Assembly (NCBI RefSeq): GCF_001267885.1
Contig: NZ_CP012382.1
Location: 6,001,001 to 6,065,000 of the forward strand
Source of the DNA: Streptomyces ambofaciens ATCC 23877
Lineage (GTDB): Bacteria > Actinomycetota > Actinomycetes > Streptomycetales > Streptomycetaceae
Length of the DNA: 64,000 bases
Direction of reading: 5' to 3'
The position numbers and the translations under genes are program-made. The notes below the pieces were generated by a model. It was not told the DNA's origin and ran no database searches. It saw nothing but the letters and a program-made list of their open reading frames with translations. Every line of letters starts with the position of its first letter. The stretch's first letter is position 1. Shown here in pieces: positions 57,369 through 64,000 of this stretch.

Positions 57369-57375
57369 CGCCGAG

Positions 57376-58224
57376 GTGACATTGAAATCCCCACTGCCAC
57401 CGCAATCCGTCTCCGCACCCGCTGATTCACGCAGCACCGCGCGGAGAGAATGGGGTCAGAACTTCTTTCGTACAGCCGCCGCGGCCTGTCGTTTCTCCGC
57501 TCAGCTGGACGGTTCGGACACCATTCCGCCCGATTCTCCGAATGACCTGATGACCGTCGAAATAGGCGCGGGATCAGGGCGGGTGACCAAAGTGCTCGCC
57601 TCACCCGGGACGCCTTTACTCGCGGTGGAAATAGATCCCCGCTGGGCTCGGCGGCTGGCCGCCGAATCGCTGCCGGACGTCACGGTGGTGAACGAGGATT
57701 TCCTGACCCTGCAACTGCCCGGGCAGCCGGTCAGACTCATCGGGAATCTTCCCTTCGTCACCGGCACCAGAATGCTGAGGCGCTGCCTCGACATGGGTCC
57801 GGCGCGCATGCGGCAGGGCGTGTTCCTGTTGCAGCGGGAGTACGTGGGAAAGCGGACCGGAGCCTGGGGCGGAAACCTCTTCAACGCCCAGTGGGAGCCG
57901 TGGTACTCGTTCGACCGGGGCCTGGCCTTCTCACGCCAGGACTTCACCCCCGTACCGCGCGCGGACACCCAGACCCTGATGGTCGCCCCGCACCGCAGGC
58001 CGTCCGTGCCCTGGCGTGAGAAGGCCGCCTACCAGCGGTTCGTCCAACGGGTCTTCGACACCGGCCAGATGACGGTGGGCGACGCCGCGCGGAAGGTGCT
58101 GCGCCGCGGACACGCCCAGTTCGTGCGCGGGGCGGGCGTGAGGCCGGCCGACCGGGTCAAGGACCTCACGGTCCCGGAGTGGACCGCACTCTTCCGCGCC
58201 TACGGGCGGACGGCCGACCGCTGA
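57376..58224 (+). CDS. erm: Erm-family 23S rRNA adenine-N6 methyltransferase (self-resistance)
   Basis: Methylates an adenine of 23S rRNA at the macrolide exit-tunnel site (A2058 in the family), protecting the producer from its own antibiotic. It has 282 aa. WGQNFFR lies near residue 26, the SAM-binding EIGAGSGRVT at 62-71, AVEID near 85, NEDFL near 106 and the catalytic NLPF at 124-127; the C-terminal basic domain follows. Codon 81 is TTA (57616-57618), so translation may depend on bldA like two of the PKS genes. GTG at 57376 has no clear ribosome-binding site. Mono- versus dimethylation cannot be told from sequence. It is the last macrolide gene on this side and converges on the ABC permease. 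Confidence 0.93.
   Translation: MTLKSPLPPQSVSAPADSRSTARREWGQNFFRTAAAACRFSAQLDGSDTIPPDSPNDLMTVEIGAGSGRVTKVLASPGTPLLAVEIDPRWARRLAAESLPDVTVVNEDFLTLQLPGQPVRLIGNLPFVTGTRMLRRCLDMGPARMRQGVFLLQREYVGKRTGAWGGNLFNAQWEPWYSFDRGLAFSRQDFTPVPRADTQTLMVAPHRRPSVPWREKAAYQRFVQRVFDTGQMTVGDAARKVLRRGHAQFVRGAGVRPADRVKDLTVPEWTALFRAYGRTADR
57616..57618 (+). promoter_or_regulatory. TTA (Leu) codon in erm
   Basis: In-frame TTA at codon 81 of the resistance gene, which would tie resistance to the same bldA tRNA as the PKS. Confidence 0.7.
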
Positions 58225-58236
58225 GACCGCGCCCGC

Positions 58237-58260
58237 CTCCCCCGGGCGAGCCCGGAGGGG
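58237..58260. terminator. Imperfect hairpin between convergent erm and ABC permease
   Basis: CCGGG/CCCGG pairs around a CGAG loop and extends past one mismatch with four more pairs including a G-T. It lies in the 61-bp gap between two convergent genes and is the likely transcriptional boundary of the two clusters. Confidence 0.4.
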
Positions 58261-58285
58261 CAGGCGACGGACCCGTTCGCCGGAA

Positions 58286-59137
58286 TCATTCGTTCGGGGG
58301 CCTCTTGAAGGAACGCCCGGCGACGTACATCCCCACCGCCATGAGCGCGGTGCTGGTCAGCAGCGCGCCGGGCACGCTCCACCCCGGGTCCCAGTCCAGC
58401 GCCAGGCGGCGGGCGCTGTCGACCGCGTACGTCACGGGGTTGAGGTGCGCCACCGAGCGCAGCCACTCCGGGAGGGCGTCCAGCGGGACGAACGCACTGG
58501 AGGCGAACATGAGCGGGAACATCACCAGAACCGCGAGGCTGGACATCACCTCCACGCTGCGCAGCCACGCCGCGAGGGCGATGAACCCCCAGATCAGCGA
58601 CCAGATGACGAACAGGGTGAGCAACAGGGCGGCGGACGTGCCCCACAAACCCCCGGCCGGACGGAAGCCCAGCAGGATCACACCGACGGCCACGAGGACG
58701 ACCAACTCGGTGAACACACGGACCAGATCGGCCAGCGACCGGGCGACCAGCACCAGGAACAGCCGGGCCGGCAGGACGCGGAAGCGCGCCACCATCCCGT
58801 TGTCCATGTCCCTGACCAGGCCCACCCCCGCGCCCTGGGCCGAGCCGATGCCGGTGGTGACCAGCAGCGCGGGCACCACGTAGTCGATGTAGCGCACGCC
58901 CTGCGGGAAGTCGTCCGGGTCGGCCATGCTGCCGAAGATCTCGCTCAGCAGCAACAGCATGATCACCGGTTGCATCAGGCTGAACAGCGCCAGGCGGCGG
59001 TCGCCGTACATGGAACGGATCTGCCGCGCGGTCAGTACCCACAGCTGGGTGCCGAGGCCGGCACCACGCCACACGGGGCCGGCCGGGGTACCGGTGTCGA
59101 CCGCCACCTCCTTCACGGCGCGCTCCTGGATGGCCAA
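58286..59137 (-). CDS. ABC-2 type transporter permease (DrrB-like)
   Basis: Membrane subunit of a drug exporter, 283 aa with about six transmembrane helices and the ABC-2 signature region VTTGIGSAQGAGVGLVRDMDNG near residue 93. It pairs with the ATPase just upstream. Start TTG at 59137 has AGGAG six bases upstream. It is the last gene of the NRPS-MbtH-ATPase-permease operon, so its cargo is probably the peptide rather than the macrolide. Confidence 0.9.
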   Translation of the reverse strand: MAIQERAVKEVAVDTGTPAGPVWRGAGLGTQLWVLTARQIRSMYGDRRLALFSLMQPVIMLLLLSEIFGSMADPDDFPQGVRYIDYVVPALLVTTGIGSAQGAGVGLVRDMDNGMVARFRVLPARLFLVLVARSLADLVRVFTELVVLVAVGVILLGFRPAGGLWGTSAALLLTLFVIWSLIWGFIALAAWLRSVEVMSSLAVLVMFPLMFASSAFVPLDALPEWLRSVAHLNPVTYAVDSARRLALDWDPGWSVPGALLTSTALMAVGMYVAGRSFKRPPNE

Positions 59138-59152
59138 CGGAACTCCTGGGGA

Positions 59153-60091
59153 TCAGGCCGCGTCGGCGGCGGGTGAGGGATGGGTGAGCGCCAGGTAGAC
59201 GTCGTCCAGGGACGGCTCCTTGACGGTCAGCTCGACGGCCTGCGTTCCGACGGTGTCCAGCGCGCGGATGACGCCCGCGATACCGGCCGAGGTGTCCACG
59301 GGCGTGGTCAGCGCGTGCTCCCCGGCGTCGGACCGCGGACGGAACCCGCCGGCGGTGAGCGCGGCGGCGGCGGCCGTCAGGTCGGCGGCGGGCGGAAGGA
59401 CCACCCGCACCGACCGGTGGCCCAGGTCGGCCTTGAGCCGGTCGGTGGTGTCCGAGGCCACCACCCGGCCCTTCGACAGGACGGTGATCCAGTCGGCCAG
59501 CCGGTCCGCCTCGTCCAGGTACTGGGTGGTCAGCAGGACGGTCGTGCCGCCCGCCACCAGCTTCTCCACCGTCTCCCACAGGGCGATCCGGGTCGCCGGG
59601 TCCAGCCCGGTCGTCGGCTCGTCGAGGAACAGCACGTCCGGCCGGCCGACCAGGCTGGCGGCGAGGTCGAGCCGTCGGCGCATCCCGCCCGAGTAGGTGC
59701 GGGAGGGCTGGTGGGCCGCCCCGGTCAGCTCGAACAGCTCCAGGAGCTCGGTGGCCCGGGCCGCCGCCTCACGCCGTCCCGCCCCGAGGAGGCGGCCGAT
59801 CAGGACGAGGTTGCGGAATCCGCTCAGGTACTCGTCCACCGACGCGAACTGGCCGGTCACCCCGATGCGCGCGCGGATCTCGGCGCCCTGCGTCGCGACG
59901 TCGAAACCGGCGACGGTCACCGTGCCCGCGGACGCCGGGGAGACCGTGGCAAGGATGTTCACCAAGGTCGTCTTGCCGGCCCCGTTGTGACCCAGCAGCC
60001 CGAGCACCCGGCCCCGTTCGACCTCGATGTCCACGCCGTCGAGGGCGTGGACGTCGCCGAAGCTCTTGCGGACGCCGACCGCCCGGATCAT
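59153..60091 (-). CDS. ABC transporter ATP-binding protein (DrrA-like)
   Basis: ATPase of the DrrA family, 312 aa. Walker A is GHNGAGKTT near residue 34, the Q-loop region is GVTGQFASVDE near 77, the ABC signature is YSGGMRRRLDLA near 136 and Walker B is VLFLDEPTTGLDP near 157. The C-terminal extension ending with VYLALTHP is typical of drug-resistance ATPases. ATG at 60091 was chosen; a TTG at 60106 overlapping the MbtH stop (TTGA) with AGGA upstream is an equally good start and would couple translation to MbtH. Works with the permease at 58286-59137. Confidence 0.92.
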   Translation of the reverse strand: MIRAVGVRKSFGDVHALDGVDIEVERGRVLGLLGHNGAGKTTLVNILATVSPASAGTVTVAGFDVATQGAEIRARIGVTGQFASVDEYLSGFRNLVLIGRLLGAGRREAAARATELLELFELTGAAHQPSRTYSGGMRRRLDLAASLVGRPDVLFLDEPTTGLDPATRIALWETVEKLVAGGTTVLLTTQYLDEADRLADWITVLSKGRVVASDTTDRLKADLGHRSVRVVLPPAADLTAAAAALTAGGFRPRSDAGEHALTTPVDTSAGIAGVIRALDTVGTQAVELTVKEPSLDDVYLALTHPSPAADAA

Positions 60092-60102
60092 GGCGTCCTG
60101 GC

Positions 60103-60330
60103 TCAAGGGGCGTCCTGCCCGGCCGTCGCCATCGCCTCGACGAGGCTCTTGGGGCGCATGTCGGTCCAGTTCTCGTTGATGTAGTCCAGGCACGACTGCC
60201 GGTCCGTCTCCGGCACCACGACGGACCAGCCCGCCGGGACCTCCGCGAACGACGGCCACAGCGAGTGCTGCCCCTCGTCGTTGACCAGCACGACGTAGGT
60301 GGCTTCCGTGTCCTCGAACGGGTTGCTCAT
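60103..60330 (-). CDS. MbtH-like protein
   Basis: Small NRPS chaperone of 75 aa that binds adenylation domains and aids their folding or activity. It begins MSNPFED and has the family pattern of N-E-x-Q-x-S-x-W-P near residue 18, PAGW near 32, and NENWTDMRP near 52. ATG at 60330 follows AAGGAAA. It lies 13 bp after the NRPS stop and overlaps or abuts the ATPase start, so it belongs to the peptide operon. Confidence 0.95.
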   Translation of the reverse strand: MSNPFEDTEATYVVLVNDEGQHSLWPSFAEVPAGWSVVVPETDRQSCLDYINENWTDMRPKSLVEAMATAGQDAP

Positions 60331-60343
60331 GATGTTTCCTTCC

Positions 60344-63300
60344 TCATCGGGATGCGCGAGGTGCGCGGGGTGCGCCGGACGCGCGGGGTGTGTCGTCCGC
60401 GGGCAGATGCCCGACGAGCACGTCGGAGATGGCCGTGACCGCGGCCGGTTCGATCAAGAGGTCCTCGTGGAGGTGGTCGATCACGTGCTCGGTGATCTGC
60501 CCGGTGACGTACGGCCGCCAGGCGGCGACGTCGTGAACCTGGTCGTCCTCGGCGAACGAGGTCCCGGAGGCGAAGAAGAGGACGTCCCCGTCGAACGCCT
60601 CGGGCCGCAGGTTCCTCGTCAGGCGCGAGCTGTTGACGTACACGCGGACCGCCGCGCCGATGTCACCGCCCGGCAGATGCCCCAGGGGATGCCCCTTCGC
60701 CCGCAGATCCGCGAGCAGCGCCTCCTCCTGGCCGGGGCCGACCCGGTCCACGTCGAAGCCCAGTTCCTCACCGATCCGCGCCACCATCTCCGCCGCGTCC
60801 CAGTCGGCCCGCACCGAGGCGGGCGGATAGGCGTCGACGATCGCGAGCAGGTCGACGCGCTGCCCCGCCCGCTGGAGGCGGGTGGCGACCCGGTGCGCGA
60901 GCAGCCCGCCCATGGACCAGCCGAGCAGCCGGTACGGGCCCTCGGGCTGGACCTCGCGGATCTGCGCGCAGTAGTCGTCGATCATCGCGTCGAGGCTCTC
61001 GGCGGGCGCCTCCTGCCCGAGCAGCCCGCGCGCCTGCAGCGCGTAGACGGGCAGTGCGCTCGGCAACTGGGCGGCGAGACGGCCGTAGCACCAGCCGAGC
61101 CCGAGGGCCGGGTGCAGACAGAACACGGGGGCCCGCCCGTCGCCGCCCGCCCGCAGCGGAAGCATCGACGAGAAGGAACTCTTGCTGCCCTCCGCGTCCA
61201 GGTGCCGGAGCAGACCGGAGACCGTCGGAGCCTGGAAGAGGTCCCGGATGGACACCCGCAGACCGAGCGCCCCGCGGATGCCCGTGATCAGCTGGGTGGC
61301 CAGCAGGGAGTGTCCGCCGAGCGCGAAGAAGCTCTCCTCGGTGCCGACCCGTTCCACGCCCAGCGCCTGCGCGAACAGCTCGCACAGGATCTGTTCCTGG
61401 GGCGTCACGGCCGCACCGCTGCCGTCACCGCCGCGGCTCGGGGCGGGGAGCGCCGCGCGGTCCAGTTTGCCGTTCGGAGTGAGCGGGAGGGCCTCGACCA
61501 GGACGACGGTGGGGACCATGTACTCGGGCAGCGTCGCGGCGACCCGGTGGTGCAGCTCCGCCGCGGTCGGCCGGGGTTCCGCGGCCGGGACGACGTAGGC
61601 CACGAGTCTCTTGTCGCCGGGGACGTCCTCCCGGACCACCACCGCCGCCTGCGACACACCGGGTGCCCGGGCGACGACCGTCTCGACCTCGGCCGGCTCC
61701 ACCCGGAAGCCGCGGATCTTTACCTGGTCGTCGGACCGGCCGACGAACTCCAGCCGGCCCTCACGGTTCCATCGGACCAGGTCGCCCGTGCGGTACATCC
61801 GGGTGCCGGGGGCACCGAACGGGTCCGCGACGAAACGCTCGGCGGTCGGGCCGGGCCGGCCCGCGTAGCCCCGGGCCAGCCCGGCCCCGGCGATGTACAG
61901 CTCCCCGGTGACCCCGGACGGCACCGGATGCAGTCCGGCGTCCAGGACGTAGACCCGGGTGTTGTCCAGCGGGCGGCCGAGCGGCAGACCGTCGGCCGCC
62001 CGGTACGGCGCCCGGACGGCGTGACCGGTGGCGCACAGGGTGATCTCCGTGGGGCCGTACAGATGACGCACCGCCGTACGGGGGTTGGCCTCCAGGACCC
62101 GCTCCACGGCGCCGGCGGAGACCACGTCACCGCCGGTGAGCACCTCGCGCACCAGCCCGAAGGTGTCCGTCAGGTCCTCCGCCATCGCCCGGAACAGACC
62201 GGCGGTCAGGTGCAGGTGGGTGATGCCCCGCTCCCGGACCAGACGGTCCAGGACCAGCGCGTCCAGGTCGCCGGCCTCGGCGACCACCACGAGGGCTCCG
62301 CGCAGCAGCGGCACCCAGATCTCGTACACGGAGATGTCGAACGCGTGCGGTGCGTGCATCAGCACCCGGTCGCCCGCACCGACGTCCCATCCGCGGTCCA
62401 GAGCCAGGTCCGCCACGTCCCGGTGGGTGACGGCCACCCCCTTGGGGGTTCCCGTCGACCCGGACGTGTACATCACGTAGGCCAGCCGGTCCGGCTCCAC
62501 CGTGCGGGGCGGCGCCGCGACCGGGTCGGCGGCGGGCCGCTCGTCGCAGACCAGGAGCGCCACGCCGGCCGCCCGCTGCTCGTCCACCAGCTCGTGACCG
62601 GCCAGCGCGCCGTGGGTGACGAGCACGGGGGCACCGGCCTCGGCGAGGACCGTGCGCATCCGTTCCGTCGGGTAGCCGGTGTGCAGGGGCACGTACGTGC
62701 CGCCCGCCCGCACCACGGCGAGGAGGACCGCGACGAGGTCCGCGGAGCGTTCCATCAGCAGCGCGACCGGTGTCTCGGCCCGCACCCCCAGTTCCACCAG
62801 CCGCCGGGCCAGCCGGTCGGCCCGGGCGTCCAGCTCGGCGTACGTCCACCGCACCTCGCCGCACTCCACGGCCGGGGCGTCCGGAGTCCGCGCCGCCTGC
62901 GCGGCGAACAGGTCCGGCAGGGACAGCGCGGGCACCGGTGACGCGGTCGCGTTCCAGTCCTCGACGACCCGCTGCCGCTCGGCGGCCGACAGGAGCTCGA
63001 ACTCGCCGACCCTGCGCTCCGGGGCGGCGACCGCGGCGGCCAGCAGCCGCACCAGCTTGTCCGCGAGGCCCGCGACGGTCTCCCGGTCGAAGAGGTCCAG
63101 GCTGTACTCGATCCGCCCGCTGATGCCGGCCGGTTCGCCGTCGGGGGAGCGGTGCTCGGCCAGCCCGAAGTTCAGGTCGAACTTCGCGGTGCCCGCGTCG
63201 ACCGGCTGACCGTCGGTGGCCAGCCCCGGCAGGTCCAGTGCGACGGCGGTGGTGTTCCAGCTCAGCGCGGTCTGGAACAGCGGGTGACGGGCCAGCGCCC

Positions 63301-64000
63301 GTTCGGGGTTGAGGACCTCGACGAGCCGCTCGAAGGGTACGTCCTGGTGGGCGAATGCCTCCAGGTCGGTACGGCGCACCCGGTCCAGGAGCTCACGGAA
63401 GCGGGGGTTCCCCGAGACGTCGGTGCGGAGCACCAGGGTGTTGACGAAGAACCCCACGAGGTCCTCCACCGCGGAGTCGGTGCGCCCGGCGACCGGTGTA
63501 CCCAGCGGGATGTCGGAGCCGGCGCCCATCCTGGACAGGAGCGTGGCGAGGGCCGCCTGGACCACCATGAAGACGGTCACGTTCCGTTCGGCGGCCAGGG
63601 CCCGCGCGGCGGCGTGCAGGTCGGCGGGGATGTCCAGCTCGACGGTGTCACCGCGGAACGTCGGCAGGGCGGGGCGGGAGCGGTCCGTGGGCAGCTCCAG
63701 CTCCTCCGGCAGGCCGGCCAGTGTGCGCCGCCAGTGGTCCAGTTGGCGGGAGACGGCCGAGTCGGGGTCGTCGGCGGAGCCCAGCACCTCGTGCTGCCAG
63801 AGCGCGTAGTCCGGGTACTGCAGGGGGAGCGGCTCCCACTCGGGCGCGCGGCCCCGGAGCCGGGCCTGGTAGGCGGTGGCCAGATCCCGGGCGAGCGGCC
63901 CCATCGACCAGCCGTCGCTCGCGATGTGGTGCACCAGCACGAGGAGGACGTGCTCCGTCGGCGAGAGCTCGAACGACCAGACGCGCAGCGGTATCTCGGC
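60344..64000 (-). CDS. NRPS terminal module (C-A-PCP-TE), 5' end beyond the window
   Basis: The last 1218 residues of a non-ribosomal peptide synthetase. The condensation domain is cut before its catalytic HHIASDGWS (about residue 19 here). The adenylation domain covers roughly 460-960 ([26 protein letters not shown]), followed by PCP near 1000-1060 (LGGHSL) and a type I TE near 1085-1200 (GWSMGG, VDAYPP, terminal His). Lining A-domain residues up with the GrsA code positions gives D-I-Y-H-L-G-L-L-C-K, which matches the code I know for 4-hydroxyphenylglycine in the CDA synthetase and differs at one place from glycopeptide Hpg modules. The last amino acid of the peptide is therefore predicted to be Hpg before release by TE. 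No Hpg biosynthetic genes are in the window. Gene start not seen. Confidence 0.93.
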   Translation of the reverse strand, partial: AEIPLRVWSFELSPTEHVLLVLVHHIASDGWSMGPLARDLATAYQARLRGRAPEWEPLPLQYPDYALWQHEVLGSADDPDSAVSRQLDHWRRTLAGLPEELELPTDRSRPALPTFRGDTVELDIPADLHAAARALAAERNVTVFMVVQAALATLLSRMGAGSDIPLGTPVAGRTDSAVEDLVGFFVNTLVLRTDVSGNPRFRELLDRVRRTDLEAFAHQDVPFERLVEVLNPERALARHPLFQTALSWNTTAVALDLPGLATDGQPVDAGTAKFDLNFGLAEHRSPDGEPAGISGRIEYSLDLFDRETVAGLADKLVRLLAAAVAAPERRVGEFELLSAAERQRVVEDWNATASPVPALSLPDLFAAQAARTPDAPAVECGEVRWTYAELDARADRLARRLVELGVRAETPVALLMERSADLVAVLLAVVRAGGTYVPLHTGYPTERMRTVLAEAGAPVLVTHGALAGHELVDEQRAAGVALLVCDERPAADPVAAPPRTVEPDRLAYVMYTSGSTGTPKGVAVTHRDVADLALDRGWDVGAGDRVLMHAPHAFDISVYEIWVPLLRGALVVVAEAGDLDALVLDRLVRERGITHLHLTAGLFRAMAEDLTDTFGLVREVLTGGDVVSAGAVERVLEANPRTAVRHLYGPTEITLCATGHAVRAPYRAADGLPLGRPLDNTRVYVLDAGLHPVPSGVTGELYIAGAGLARGYAGRPGPTAERFVADPFGAPGTRMYRTGDLVRWNREGRLEFVGRSDDQVKIRGFRVEPAEVETVVARAPGVSQAAVVVREDVPGDKRLVAYVVPAAEPRPTAAELHHRVAATLPEYMVPTVVLVEALPLTPNGKLDRAALPAPSRGGDGSGAAVTPQEQILCELFAQALGVERVGTEESFFALGGHSLLATQLITGIRGALGLRVSIRDLFQAPTVSGLLRHLDAEGSKSSFSSMLPLRAGGDGRAPVFCLHPALGLGWCYGRLAAQLPSALPVYALQARGLLGQEAPAESLDAMIDDYCAQIREVQPEGPYRLLGWSMGGLLAHRVATRLQRAGQRVDLLAIVDAYPPASVRADWDAAEMVARIGEELGFDVDRVGPGQEEALLADLRAKGHPLGHLPGGDIGAAVRVYVNSSRLTRNLRPEAFDGDVLFFASGTSFAEDDQVHDVAAWRPYVTGQITEHVIDHLHEDLLIEPAAVTAISDVLVGHLPADDTPRASGAPRAPRASR

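Larger units (their letters stand above)
56981..57375. promoter_or_regulatory. Divergent region between acyltransferase and Erm gene
   Basis: The 395-bp gap is less GC-biased than the genes around it. It contains a hairpin (CGGGCC-CGAAA-GGCCCG, 57261-57277), an 8-bp palindrome GGTATACC (57323-57330), two tiny overlapping ORFs and a candidate promoter abutting the Erm start. A 64-codon ORF (57171-57365) also ends here, but it has no recognisable domain. Confidence 0.55.

Noticed and set aside
58286..60091. ABC transporter as the macrolide self-resistance exporter
   Set aside because: Its genes are in one operon with MbtH and the NRPS, converge on erm and are set off by a hairpin; export of the peptide is the simpler reading.

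Overview
The window is very GC-rich, with C/G-ending codons, GTG/TTG starts, rare TTA codons and modular polyketide and peptide synthases. This points to an actinomycete, most likely Streptomyces. It holds most of a 16-membered macrolide cluster (about 1-58224) and the edge of a separate non-ribosomal peptide cluster (58286-64000). I saw no tRNA, rRNA, insertion sequence, integrase or CRISPR array.

Left arm (1-8112, minus strand). A cytochrome P450, a 3,4-ketoisomerase, a TylB-type 3-aminotransferase, RmlA, RmlB, a type II thioesterase and an NDP-hexose 2,3-dehydratase form a tight run with several ATGA stop/start overlaps. After a 404-bp gap comes a truncated SpnR-like 4-aminotransferase. 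The set supplies dTDP-D-mycaminose plus early steps of a 2-deoxysugar, possibly a forosamine-type 4-aminosugar.

Core (8665-50145, plus strand). Five PKS genes encode a KSQ loading module and seven extension modules, with reductive loops KR; DH-KR; DH-KR; dead KR; DH-ER-KR; KR; KR-TE. AT signatures read malonyl for loading and modules 1-3, methylmalonyl for 4, ethylmalonyl-type for 5, an atypical FAGH type for 6 (methoxymalonyl suspected) and malonyl for 7. This is the platenolide pattern of the spiramycin, leucomycin, midecamycin, carbomycin and niddamycin family, not the tylactone pattern.

Right arm (50145-58224). A DesVI/TylM1-type N,N-dimethyltransferase, a heme-less P450-like helper, a DesVII/TylM2-type glycosyltransferase and crotonyl-CoA carboxylase/reductase continue the PKS direction. 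Two strong hairpins, one a perfect 60-bp palindrome, separate them from convergent MdmC-like and MdmB-like genes. A divergent Erm-type 23S rRNA methyltransferase gives self-resistance.

Right edge (58286-64000, minus strand). The 3' end of an NRPS gene (C-A-PCP-TE, adenylation code suggesting 4-hydroxyphenylglycine), an MbtH-like protein and a DrrA/DrrB-type ABC exporter form one operon that probably has nothing to do with the macrolide.

Most striking at DNA level: four AT domains are near-identical 875-bp cassettes (two are near-identical over 1,359 bp), two KR domains are an almost identical 814-bp cassette, and these cassettes use G- and T-rich codons unlike the DNA around them.
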